The position numbers and the translations under genes are program-made. A stretch of 64,000 nt of DNA from an uncultured Clostridia bacterium (GTDB lineage Bacteria > Bacillota > Clostridia > Christensenellales > UBA1242): positions 186,001-250,000 of the forward strand of contig CAKVMH010000002.1 of assembly GCA_934772045.1 (NCBI GenBank), written 5' to 3'. Position 1 is the stretch's first letter; each line of letters begins with the position of its first letter. A model generated the notes under the pieces. The model was not told the DNA's origin and ran no database searches. It saw only the letters and a program-made list of their open reading frames with translations. This document shows positions 16,766-24,663 of this stretch, piece after piece.

Positions 16766-17941
16766 ATGAAAGTTTTTACAGTTTCACAGATTAACAAATT
16801 AATAAAAGATTTAATAGACAACGAAATCATCTTAGAAGATGTTACTGTAACAGGTGAATTGTCTAGTTTTTCTGTAACAAGAAACATTGCATACTTTACA
16901 CTAAAAGATAACGACAATTTACTTTCATGTGTGCAATTTGGTGCGAAACAACAGTTTAACATAGGCGATATGGTACAATGCAGGGGGAATGTTAAATATT
17001 ACCCCAAAGGTGGCAAACTTTCGCTTAATGTTATAAGCATTGAGCAATGCGGGCAAGGGGAGTTATATCAGCAATTTTTAGCGTTAAAAGAAAAACTTGG
17101 CAAGGAAGGCTTGTTTGATGAAATAAACAAAAAACCATTACCGCGCTTTATAAACTCTATTGGCGTGGTTACAAGCGCAACAGGTGCGGTTTTACAAGAT
17201 ATTCGTAATGTCACATCACGTCGTAACCCTAACTTGGACATTTATGTATACGACGCGCAAGTTCAAGGCAAATTTGCAGTGGAGCAGGTTATTGAAGGCA
17301 TTACTTACTTTGACAATTACACCGACGTTGATGTCATTGTCGTTGCGCGTGGTGGCGGAAGTATAGAAGATTTAGCACCATTTAACGATGAAAAACTTGC
17401 AAGAATTGCATACATTTGCAATAAACCGCTTATAAGTGCAGTTGGGCATGAAACAGATTTTAGTATACTTGACTTTGTTGCAGATTTGCGTGCGCCCACA
17501 CCTAGCGCAGCCGCTGAATTGGTGACTTATGATAATAGGGACATGATAAAATATGTCAAAGACATCATAAATTCAATTGAAACGAATGTAACAACCAAAT
17601 TAGATGGGCTAGTTAACGCCAATCAAATGGCAATGCTCAGCATTGAAAAGCATGTTAATGAACTAGTAAATGACGAATTACTGTATATAAACGACCTTAT
17701 GAATAAATGTGATAACAGCATAACTAAAAATTTAACAAACACATCATATAGGGTTGATATGGCAATAAATACACTAGATAAACTTAACCCAGCAAAACTT
17801 ATGAGCAAAGGTTACACTTATACAAGCGTCAATAATTTGCCTGTAAGTTACAAAAACACAAAAATTGGTGATGAAGTTGAAATAACGGCAAAAGATGTTA
17901 AACTTAGTGCCACAGTTACAAGAAAGGAGAAATTATGTTAG
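16766..17941 (+). CDS. xseA: Exodeoxyribonuclease VII large subunit
   Basis: Catalytic subunit of the single-strand-specific exonuclease that chews DNA from both ends. An N-terminal OB fold (about 1-100) is followed by the catalytic domain with VVTSATGAVLQDI, the DVIVVARGGGS motif near residue 195 and the GHETDFSILDFVADLRAPTPSAA region. A coiled-coil region follows to about 340. The 391-aa length is normal. The gene overlaps xseB by 7 bp, as usual for this pair. Confidence 0.95.
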   Translation: MKVFTVSQINKLIKDLIDNEIILEDVTVTGELSSFSVTRNIAYFTLKDNDNLLSCVQFGAKQQFNIGDMVQCRGNVKYYPKGGKLSLNVISIEQCGQGELYQQFLALKEKLGKEGLFDEINKKPLPRFINSIGVVTSATGAVLQDIRNVTSRRNPNLDIYVYDAQVQGKFAVEQVIEGITYFDNYTDVDVIVVARGGGSIEDLAPFNDEKLARIAYICNKPLISAVGHETDFSILDFVADLRAPTPSAAAELVTYDNRDMIKYVKDIINSIETNVTTKLDGLVNANQMAMLSIEKHVNELVNDELLYINDLMNKCDNSITKNLTNTSYRVDMAINTLDKLNPAKLMSKGYTYTSVNNLPVSYKNTKIGDEVEITAKDVKLSATVTRKEKLC

Positions 17942-18135
17942 AACAAAACATTAAAAGGCTTGAAGAAATCGCAGAAAAACTTGAAAAAGGTGCAACTTTA
18001 GATGAAAGCTTGAAATTGTATGAAGAAGGGTGTAAACTTGCAAAATCATGCCTAAATGATTTGGAAAAAGCCAAAGGCAAGATTATAATGATAAAGAAAG
18101 AATTTAACGAAAAGGATAAAAAGGACGAAGAATAA
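17935..18135 (+). CDS. xseB: Exodeoxyribonuclease VII small subunit
   Basis: 66-aa helical partner of XseA; several copies wrap the coiled coil of the large subunit. The family pattern EQNIKRLEEIAEKLE...LDESLKLYEEGCKL is clear. An AGGAG ribosome-binding site lies inside the end of xseA. The stop overlaps the ATG of proS by one base. In related genomes ispA and dxs usually follow here; instead proS does. Confidence 0.93.
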   Translation: MLEQNIKRLEEIAEKLEKGATLDESLKLYEEGCKLAKSCLNDLEKAKGKIIMIKKEFNEKDKKDEE

Positions 18136-19424
18136 TGAAAGTTTCACAGATAGGTTTAATTTCAAAGAAATTAACAAATATAGATAATCAATTCCCTGTA
18201 CAAGACATTTTATTGCAGACTGGGCAAATTGAGCAATTCACAAGCGGTATATATGCTTATGGGCACATTCCTTACTTAGTTAAAAAGAATATTGACAGCA
18301 TAATTTGCAAAGTTTTAACAAAATATGGTTGTAGTGAACTTTCTTTACCTATTTTGCAACCAGAAAAAATCTGGATTGAATCTGGCAGGCTAGACCATTA
18401 TGTAGATGACGGCGTTATGTTTAGGTCTTTAAATAAAAATGGCAATTATTGTTTGGCTCCAACAGCCGAAGAAGCAGTGGTTGCATATGCAAAATCACGC
18501 CTAGGTTCATACAAACAATTACCTGTAACATATTTTCAAATTGGGCAGAAATTTAGAAATGAAATTCGCACCCGTGGTTATTTGTTGCGCGGTAAAGCCT
18601 TTGATATGATGGACGCTTATAGTTTTGGCAGGGATAAAATAGACTTAGATCTTGAATACGACAGAATGAAATCAGCATATCTTGAAATATTCAATGAGCT
18701 TGGTCTTGATGTTCAACCTGTTGGTGCGGACAGTGGCGCAATTGGCGGAAGCAAATCGGAAGAGTTTATGTGTTTATCTGACATAGGTGAAGACACAATT
18801 TTGTTCGACACCGTTACTGGTCAAGCGTTTAACCAAGAATTGTTGGATAGAGCTGACCATAAAGAATATTTATTACAAAATTACGGTGTAAAAGATACCG
18901 ATACACTTATTAAAAAACGCGCGGTTGAATTAGGGCATATTTTCCAATTGGGCGATAAGTATTCAAAGTCAATGAATGGCACATTTGTTAACAAAGATAA
19001 TGGTATTAGCAACTATGTTATGGGCTGTTATGGTATAGGTGTTAGCAGGACATTGGCAATGGTTTATGAAGCCAACGCAATTGTCAACAACGGCAAGGTA
19101 GAAGGTGTTTCATTACCATTAAATATTGCACCTTATAAGTTGTACATTGTTCCTAAAACAGATGACCAGTCAAAATATGCTTTTGCCAATGAATTATACT
19201 CAAAATTGACCGAAAAAGGCATTTCTGTGCTTATCGACGATAGGGAAGACATGTCTATTGGTGCTAAAATTAAAGATTCTAAAATTACTGGCACACCTTA
19301 TGTTGTAGTATGTGGTAAGTCAATCGACAATGGCGTGTTGGAACTCGAAAATAACAAAACAGGTGCCAAAGTTGAAGTTAAAATTGAAGATTTTGTTGAT
19401 TATTGCACTAAAAATTTAAAATAA
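18135..19424 (+). CDS. proS: Prolyl-tRNA synthetase, short form without editing domain
   Basis: Class II synthetase that charges tRNA-Pro. At 429 aa it lacks the about 180-residue INS editing domain usually inserted between motifs 2 and 3 in bacterial ProRS. Motif 2 (FRNEIRTRGYLLRGKAFDMMDAYSF region) is followed after about 110 residues by motif 3 (GCYGIGVSRTLA), then the anticodon-binding domain (about 335-429). This resembles the short alpha-proteobacterial and mitochondrial type. Translation is coupled to xseB, and a terminator follows. The function is firm; whether proofreading is supplied elsewhere is not visible. Confidence 0.94.
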   Translation: MKVSQIGLISKKLTNIDNQFPVQDILLQTGQIEQFTSGIYAYGHIPYLVKKNIDSIICKVLTKYGCSELSLPILQPEKIWIESGRLDHYVDDGVMFRSLNKNGNYCLAPTAEEAVVAYAKSRLGSYKQLPVTYFQIGQKFRNEIRTRGYLLRGKAFDMMDAYSFGRDKIDLDLEYDRMKSAYLEIFNELGLDVQPVGADSGAIGGSKSEEFMCLSDIGEDTILFDTVTGQAFNQELLDRADHKEYLLQNYGVKDTDTLIKKRAVELGHIFQLGDKYSKSMNGTFVNKDNGISNYVMGCYGIGVSRTLAMVYEANAIVNNGKVEGVSLPLNIAPYKLYIVPKTDDQSKYAFANELYSKLTEKGISVLIDDREDMSIGAKIKDSKITGTPYVVVCGKSIDNGVLELENNKTGAKVEVKIEDFVDYCTKNLK

Positions 19425-19453
19425 ATGTTTGGTAGCAAGTTAACATAAAAAAG

Positions 19454-19476
19454 TGCAACTTTTGTTGCATTTTTTG
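19454..19476 (+). terminator. Intrinsic terminator after proS
   Basis: TGCAAC-TTTT-GTTGCA followed by a T-run, with an A-run on the left side. Confidence 0.82.
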
Positions 19477-19566
19477 GTGCCTTAGTTTAGTAATGATCGT
19501 TAAAACCAATGTTGTTTTAAATGCTATCTAATATACTTATTCGTTCTATTCTATTGTAAAAACAAA

Positions 19567-19623
19567 ATAAACCAATTTATTTCGCTCTCGCTTAATAATA
19601 TGGTTTGTTGTTAATCACAATAA
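19567..19623. repeat. Dispersed palindromic intergenic repeat, copy 1
   Basis: AATAAACCAATTTATTTCGC... then TGGTTTGTTGTTAATCACAATAA. The arms AAACCAATTTA and a diverged right arm (TAATATGGTTT) form an imperfect hairpin around a TTCGCTCTCGCTT loop. It matches the copies at 23334 and 46785. Confidence 0.8.
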
Positions 19624-19646
19624 AAAAACACCGCCATTGCAGTGCT
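19622..19646 (-). terminator. Terminator of tRNA-Glu
   Basis: On the minus strand CACTGC-AATG-GCGGTG (one G-T pair) is followed by seven T. Confidence 0.75.
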
Positions 19647-19650
19647 TATT

Positions 19651-19725
19651 TGGTAGCCTTAACGGGAATTGAACCCGTGTCCCAGCCTTGAGAGGGCCGT
19701 GTCCTAACCTCTAGACTATAAGGCC
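19651..19725 (-). tRNA. tRNA-Glu (anticodon CUC)
   Basis: 75 nt including an encoded CCA. Acceptor GGCCTTA pairs with TAAGGCT; the D arm, the anticodon stem CGGCC / GGCTG with loop CTCTCAA, and the GTTCAATTC T-loop are all good. The anticodon CUC reads GAG. It is alone on the minus strand between proS and the XRE gene. Confidence 0.95.
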
Positions 19726-19870
19726 ATATATTTTAATATGTTAAAATTTTTAAGCAAATTTATGTTAGCACAAATCAACAACATTTTCAAGTGTTTTTTG
19801 TTAATTATATAAATTTGTTAAACATTTCAAATGCAATGAGTAACTATCAGTACCGATTAAAATAAAAAAG

Positions 19871-19885
19871 TTAACCAATGGTTAA
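19871..19885. promoter_or_regulatory. Palindromic operator candidate before the XRE regulator
   Basis: TTAACC-AAT-GGTTAA, a perfect 6-bp inverted repeat ending 9 bp before the ATG. It overlaps a TAATAT that could be the -10 element. This suggests autoregulation by the small HTH protein (inference). Confidence 0.5.
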
Positions 19886-19894
19886 TATATTTGT

Positions 19895-20116
19895 ATGGAT
19901 AACAAATTAAGAAAAGAATTAATAAGAAAACGACTTATTGAAGAAATGGAAGCGTCAAAAATGCCACGCTCAAAAATGGCAAAAGAGTTGGGATGTACTG
20001 GTAGTTTGCTTAGTCAATATAAATACGGCAACAAACTTCCTTCAATTGTTATGCTTGCAAAAATTTGTGAAGTAATTGGGGCGGATGCCAACTATATTTT
20101 GGGCATTTCTGAATAA
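19895..20116 (+). CDS. Small XRE-family helix-turn-helix regulator
   Basis: 73-aa DNA-binding protein made of a single HTH_3 domain: SKMAKELGCTGSLLSQYKYGNKLP forms the helix-turn-helix (about residues 29-52), and the final ANYILGISE end is typical of the XRE/Cro family. There is no sensor domain. No ribosome-binding site is visible before the ATG. It lies 14 bp upstream of comEC on the same strand and may share its transcript. The target genes are unknown; the palindrome at 19871 is a candidate site. Confidence 0.85.
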   Translation: MDNKLRKELIRKRLIEEMEASKMPRSKMAKELGCTGSLLSQYKYGNKLPSIVMLAKICEVIGADANYILGISE

Positions 20117-20130
20117 TTTTTTTTGAACAA

Positions 20131-21696
20131 ATGAGAAAAGAGCGCTGGTTTAATTATCGCCCTTTGTGCCTAATTTTTTTAATGTTAATATTAGGCAGTG
20201 TTTTTGCTTTTTACTGTTTCTATGGCAGACCTAAGTTTGGCAACAAGGCTATTATAATTTCAGTAATCGCGCTGGCAGTTTTGATTGGCACATTTATTTT
20301 TTTCAGCATCCGCAACAAGAGTGTTAAGTTATTTTTAATTCCTTTTATTTCACTTATCATGGGTGCAAGTTTGTTTTGTGTCGGTGTCGCAAGTTTTAAT
20401 GCAAATGCTAAACCACAACCGAACATGATTTCTGCGCGCATATATTCAGTTGAGGACAAATTAACGAGTTTTAGGGTTTATGCCGATGATGTATACTTTG
20501 ACGGCATTAAAACTAATTGTAAAATTTGTGTATATGTTCAGGACAGTTCAAAATTGTTTGATGGTTTGAAAATTGGAAATCAAATAAATTTTAAGCCGAC
20601 AAGTTTCGCCGAAGTTGACTTATTTAAGTATGAAACACCAAATTCAACATTTTTTAGCAAAGATATAAAATACAATGTTGGGACAAACATGAATTTAATA
20701 ACTTTTGGCGAATACAAACTTACATTCGCTGAAAAAGTTAGGGCAAAGGTAAAGCAAACTTTACAAAAAGGTTTGACAAATGAAAATGCAGAACTTGCCT
20801 ATTCCGCATTGTTTGGTGATAAAACTTTGTTAAGTTCGGTTCAAAAGTCGGCATTCAAAGCATCAGGTGTTGCACATTTACTTGCAGTTTCAGGTTTGCA
20901 TGTTGGAATTATCGTTGGCATTTTAAATGGCATTTTTAGTTTGATAAATTTAATTTTTAAAAGAAAAGTAATTGACGGCTGGGCAAAAGTTGGCATAATA
21001 AGTGCAATTTTGTTGTTTTATATTTATATTTGCGACTTTTCAAGTTCAATTGTCCGCGCTTCAATTATGTCGATTGTCCTTCTTTGTGCGCCACTATTCA
21101 AAAGGCAGTATGACACACTTTCAAGCATCTCATTCGCAGGCATAGTATGCTTTTTAGTTAACCCAATGTTGGCGTTTGATGTAAGTGCTTTAATGAGTTT
21201 CACATGCGTGTTGGGCATTTGTTTATTAAACCCAACAATTTCAAAATTTTTAAGTAAAACAAAAATGCCAAAAGTGTTAACAGAAAGTTTTTCAATAAGC
21301 ATGTCAACTTTGGTTATGTTATTGTTTACGGTCGCTTATTATTTCAACAATATCAACCTTATTTCACTGCTTGCAAATGTTATTTTAATTCCGCTCTTTA
21401 CAATCGGCTTTGTGTGTGCTTTCGTGATTGGATTCATAGGTGCGATTTTCAATTTTACCAACTTTGGTTATCTGCTAGTGCCAGTAAATTATTGTTTTGA
21501 TTTCATTAAGCTGTTGGTTGAAGTGCTAGGTAAACTGCCATTTGCAAATTTTGCTACAACAAGTATAAGTTACATCACAATTCCAATATTTTTCGTTCTA
21601 ATTTTAATAATGTCGCGCATAACAACGGCAAGGCCAGAACACAAAATGGCAGTTTTCCTCCCAGTGGTTGCAATTTTGTTTGCAGTTATGCTATAA
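20131..21696 (+). CDS. comEC: ComEC/Rec2-type DNA-uptake membrane protein without metallo-beta-lactamase domain
   Basis: Polytopic membrane protein of the ComEC family, the inner-membrane channel for transforming DNA. Residues about 1-190 have three helices and the DUF4131-type OB region. About 215-500 is the competence domain with HLLAVSGLHVGIIVGIL near residue 250 and eight or so helices. It ends at 521 aa; the C-terminal metallo-beta-lactamase-like domain of full ComEC (about 750 aa) is absent. It is followed by holA and, after ygjP, by rpsT, the classic comEC-holA-rpsT neighbourhood. No other competence gene is in the window. Confidence 0.88.
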   Translation: MRKERWFNYRPLCLIFLMLILGSVFAFYCFYGRPKFGNKAIIISVIALAVLIGTFIFFSIRNKSVKLFLIPFISLIMGASLFCVGVASFNANAKPQPNMISARIYSVEDKLTSFRVYADDVYFDGIKTNCKICVYVQDSSKLFDGLKIGNQINFKPTSFAEVDLFKYETPNSTFFSKDIKYNVGTNMNLITFGEYKLTFAEKVRAKVKQTLQKGLTNENAELAYSALFGDKTLLSSVQKSAFKASGVAHLLAVSGLHVGIIVGILNGIFSLINLIFKRKVIDGWAKVGIISAILLFYIYICDFSSSIVRASIMSIVLLCAPLFKRQYDTLSSISFAGIVCFLVNPMLAFDVSALMSFTCVLGICLLNPTISKFLSKTKMPKVLTESFSISMSTLVMLLFTVAYYFNNINLISLLANVILIPLFTIGFVCAFVIGFIGAIFNFTNFGYLLVPVNYCFDFIKLLVEVLGKLPFANFATTSISYITIPIFFVLILIMSRITTARPEHKMAVFLPVVAILFAVML

Positions 21697-21703
21697 TACA
21701 ATT

Positions 21704-22612
21704 ATGAAGTTTATGGAGTTGAACAAATTGCTAAAAACGGAAGTGAAGCACCTTTATGTTTTAAAAGGTGATGATGTTTTTTTGCTAAATCAGGCCATAA
21801 ATTTAATTAAAAGTGCCACTATTTTAAATTGTGAAGAATTGAATCTTGTAAAGTTAGATGGCGCCAAATTAAATAAAAATGAGTTTATTGCACAGTTGGA
21901 AACCTTGCCAATAGGGAATGATTATAGGTTAATTATAATTGACAGCCCTTCAAACGAAATTTGCAACATTTTGAATAAATATGAGTTTTCAGCCGAGCAG
22001 GTCGTCGTCGCAAAAAACAGCAAAGTGACTGCTGGCGAAGTTGTAGATTGTTCTAAACTTGAAAGGATAGATTTAAGCAAATATATTTTAAACTTTTTAA
22101 CAAAACGCGGTTACACGATTGAAGAACGCGCATTAGATTACATAATCGACGCCACTGATGGGAATATGGCTTGCATAAACAACGAATTGAATAAAATTGT
22201 AAGTTACATGGACGACGGCAAATTGATTGATATTAATGTAGTAACTAATTTAGTTAGTAACAATGTTGAATATGTTAGTTTTATGCTCACAAACGCGATA
22301 GACAATAAATCGTTTAGTGATTACCAAACAATTTTAAATACAATGTCAAAAACGCAAACTGCAAGCGAAATTTTTGCATCAATGGGCAAATATTTTAGAC
22401 GCATGCAGTATATAGCCCTAAGCAAGGACGACGGGGCAGTTGCAAGCATACTTGGCATAAAACCTTACGCTGTTAAGATGAGCAGGCAAAACATAGCAAA
22501 AAATGGCAGTAAATTTTACATTAACTTGTATCAAAAGTATGTTGATTTGGACTATGAAATAAAATCTGGTGAAATAAGTGCAGATAACGCACTTTATAAA
22601 TTGGTGTTTTAA
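21704..22612 (+). CDS. holA: DNA polymerase III subunit delta
   Basis: Clamp-loader subunit that opens the beta clamp. About 302 aa from the ATG at 21704 (a second ATG lies three codons on). The N-terminal VKHLYVLKGDDVFLLNQAI segment, the middle RLIIIDSP strand and a helical C-terminal collar domain match the family. It overlaps nothing upstream if this start is used, and its stop overlaps the ygjP start by one base. Sequence is divergent, but position after comEC is typical. Confidence 0.87.
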   Translation: MKFMELNKLLKTEVKHLYVLKGDDVFLLNQAINLIKSATILNCEELNLVKLDGAKLNKNEFIAQLETLPIGNDYRLIIIDSPSNEICNILNKYEFSAEQVVVAKNSKVTAGEVVDCSKLERIDLSKYILNFLTKRGYTIEERALDYIIDATDGNMACINNELNKIVSYMDDGKLIDINVVTNLVSNNVEYVSFMLTNAIDNKSFSDYQTILNTMSKTQTASEIFASMGKYFRRMQYIALSKDDGAVASILGIKPYAVKMSRQNIAKNGSKFYINLYQKYVDLDYEIKSGEISADNALYKLVF

Positions 22613-23307
22613 TGTTGCAAACTAAAATAACTTTGCCTTCAACCCCACAAACTGAAATTACATTAAACATTATAAAAAGCAAGCGCAAAAGTATGTCGTT
22701 AACCGTCAACAGCAACGCTGAACTTGTTGCCAGAGTGCCTTTAAGGTGCGATTTAAATAGTTTGTATGGTTTTATAAGGTCAAAATCGAATTGGGTTTTA
22801 AAACAAATCAATTCAGCCAAAAGCAACCCATATAAAGGCTTTGTTGTTGAAAATGGGGCAGAACTTACAATTGTTGATGAAGTTTACCAAATAATTATCA
22901 CAGATACCAAGCGCGCAAAATTGCAAAATAACGTGATTACTCTGCCAGATGTTAACACAAAAGCATGGCTCGTTTCTATTTTAAAGAAATATGCGAAAAA
23001 ATATCTTGAAAATAGGGTAAATAAACTTAGTACTCAGTTTGGTTTCAGTTTCAGTAAAATATCAGTTGGAAGTGCAAAAACAATGTGGGGCTCATGTAAC
23101 AGCAAAAATAAACTAACATTCACCTACACATTGATTTTAACACCACAATTTGTGGTAGATTATATTATAATACACGAATTGTGCCACACAAAAGTAAAAA
23201 ATCACAGCAAAACATTTTATAATGAAGTGCAAAAATGTGTGCCTAATTATAAGTTAGCCGAACAATGGCTTAAAGAAAACAAGGGTATAATAAATTTAAT
23301 TCGCTAG
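22612..23307 (+). CDS. YgjP-like zinc metallopeptidase (DUF45/M48-like)
   Basis: 231-aa protein of the YgjP family. The zinc motif HELCH lies near residue 186 in YIIIHELCHTKVKNHS, and the third ligand is likely the Glu in FYNEVQKC. The upstream SAKTMWGSCNSKNKLTFTY segment is a family hallmark. No signal peptide, so it acts in the cytoplasm; the substrate is unknown. It starts on the holA stop codon. Confidence 0.88.
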   Translation: MLQTKITLPSTPQTEITLNIIKSKRKSMSLTVNSNAELVARVPLRCDLNSLYGFIRSKSNWVLKQINSAKSNPYKGFVVENGAELTIVDEVYQIIITDTKRAKLQNNVITLPDVNTKAWLVSILKKYAKKYLENRVNKLSTQFGFSFSKISVGSAKTMWGSCNSKNKLTFTYTLILTPQFVVDYIIIHELCHTKVKNHSKTFYNEVQKCVPNYKLAEQWLKENKGIINLIR

Positions 23308-23333
23308 GCTTATAAATAAGTTTGTTGATTCAG

Positions 23334-23389
23334 AATAAACCAATTTACTTCGCTTTCGCTTATAAATTGGTTTGTTGTATTCACAATAA
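23334..23389. repeat. Dispersed palindromic intergenic repeat, copy 2
   Basis: AATAAACCAATTTACTTCGC..., right arm TATAAATTGGTTTGTTGT, ending CACAATAA. The arms AAACCAATTTA and TAAATTGGTTT pair perfectly. Half-copies of the end module (GTTTGTTGTATTCACAATAAA and similar) lie at 23320-23338 and 23396-23415. Confidence 0.85.
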
Positions 23390-23411
23390 ACAATGTTTGT
23401 TGTATTCACAA

Positions 23412-23450
23412 TAAAAAAAAACATCTCATTTTGAGATGTTGCTTTTTTTA
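23412..23450. terminator. Bidirectional terminator between ygjP and rpsT
   Basis: AACATCTC-ATTTT-GAGATGTT hairpin with an A-run on the left and a T-run on the right, so it can serve both converging genes. Confidence 0.88.
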
Positions 23451-23457
23451 ATAATAA

Positions 23458-23715
23458 CTATGCTTGGGTTTTGTAAGCGCTCAACCTTGCTTTTTTCCTG
23501 TTAGCAGTTGCTTTTTGCAAAATGCCCTTAGAAACAGCTGAATCAATCAAAGAAAATGCTTCACTTAAAAGTTTGCTTGCATTTTCGTCATTAGCATCAA
23601 CGGCAGTTTTATATTTTTTAATATATGTTGCAATTTTTGTTTTATATGATTTATTTTCTGCAGTACGCCTGTCGATAACTTCAATGCGCTTTTTTGCTGA
23701 TTTAATATTAGCCAT
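23458..23715 (-). CDS. rpsT: 30S ribosomal protein S20
   Basis: 85-aa basic helical protein binding the 5' domain of 16S rRNA. It starts MANIKSAKKRIEV, the standard S20 opening, with a GGAGG ribosome-binding site. The C-terminal KGILQKATANRKKARLSAY is typical. It has its own promoter and terminator and stands opposite the comEC-holA-ygjP group, as in many Firmicutes. Confidence 0.97.
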   Translation of the reverse strand: MANIKSAKKRIEVIDRRTAENKSYKTKIATYIKKYKTAVDANDENASKLLSEAFSLIDSAVSKGILQKATANRKKARLSAYKTQA

Positions 23716-23736
23716 TTAAACCTCCAATTCGCATTT

Positions 23737-23765
23737 AGTATAACAAAAAGCAAAAACTTTGGCAA
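23737..23765 (-). promoter_or_regulatory. Promoter of rpsT
   Basis: On the minus strand TTGCCA, 17-bp spacer, TATACT, about 20 bp before the rpsT ribosome-binding site. Confidence 0.8.
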
Positions 23766-23888
23766 GTGGTTTTTACAAAATTCTATAAATTATTGCTAAA
23801 AATGTTAAATTTGTCATTTTAAGCGCACTTAAAAATTACTTTTACATTTTAAATGCACATGGTTTATTAATTTGGCGTAATAAATTAT

Positions 23889-24578
23889 ATGTTAAATAAG
23901 TTAAAGCCGACAGTGGCTATTTTAGATAGTGGGATAGGCGGTTTAAGTGTTTTAAGCCAACTAATTAAACGATATAAAACAGGCAATTTCATATATTTTG
24001 CTGATAATTTAAACATGCCTTATGGTAAAAAATCTAAGCGATTTTTAACAAAAAGAGTGGACGAAATTATTGAATTTTTAAATCAACATTATAAGCCAGA
24101 CTGCATCTTAATTGCATGCAACACAGCATCCAGCGTGATAGACAAAAATAAGTATAGCAACGTTAAAACAATATCTTTTAACCATTCAATGCCCATATTA
24201 GCAACACCATTAACTGCAAGCCAACTAACAGGTTATAATGTGATTGCCGATAAGACACTTGCAAATTTAGTTGAACACCACATTGATAATATAGCATACA
24301 TACAAAAGCAATTAAAACATCACATTGAAGTGCTAAAATTGGCGGGATACGAGCAAATTAAACTTGGCTGTACTCATTACGAAATAATTAAGCCATTGTT
24401 TGAAAAATTGTGCCCTAAAACTAAATTTTACTGCAACAGCGATTGTTTGTTAGAAGATTTTGATTTTGCACCACAAAATGATAATCTAACCATTAAAATA
24501 TTGGTTAGCAAAAAAAGTGAAAGTTATGAAAATAAAATAAACAATGTGCTTACAAAACTAATTAATGATAAGATTTAA
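23889..24578 (+). CDS. murI: Glutamate racemase
   Basis: Makes D-glutamate for peptidoglycan. Motifs DSGIGGLSV near the N-terminus, the first catalytic cysteine in ACNTAS (about residue 77) and the second in LGCTHYE (about 159) are all present. At 229 aa it is some 30 residues shorter than usual, the difference being in the middle around residues 105-130. No ribosome-binding site is seen before the ATG, and a TATATG-type AT-rich stretch abuts it, so the transcript may have almost no leader. Confidence 0.9.
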   Translation: MLNKLKPTVAILDSGIGGLSVLSQLIKRYKTGNFIYFADNLNMPYGKKSKRFLTKRVDEIIEFLNQHYKPDCILIACNTASSVIDKNKYSNVKTISFNHSMPILATPLTASQLTGYNVIADKTLANLVEHHIDNIAYIQKQLKHHIEVLKLAGYEQIKLGCTHYEIIKPLFEKLCPKTKFYCNSDCLLEDFDFAPQNDNLTIKILVSKKSESYENKINNVLTKLINDKI

Positions 24579-24663
24579 ACAGACATCGTTTAAAATCAAT
24601 GTTTTTTACAATCTAAATTGACATGATAAACAATAAAACATTAATCTTTATAAATCATTAAAA

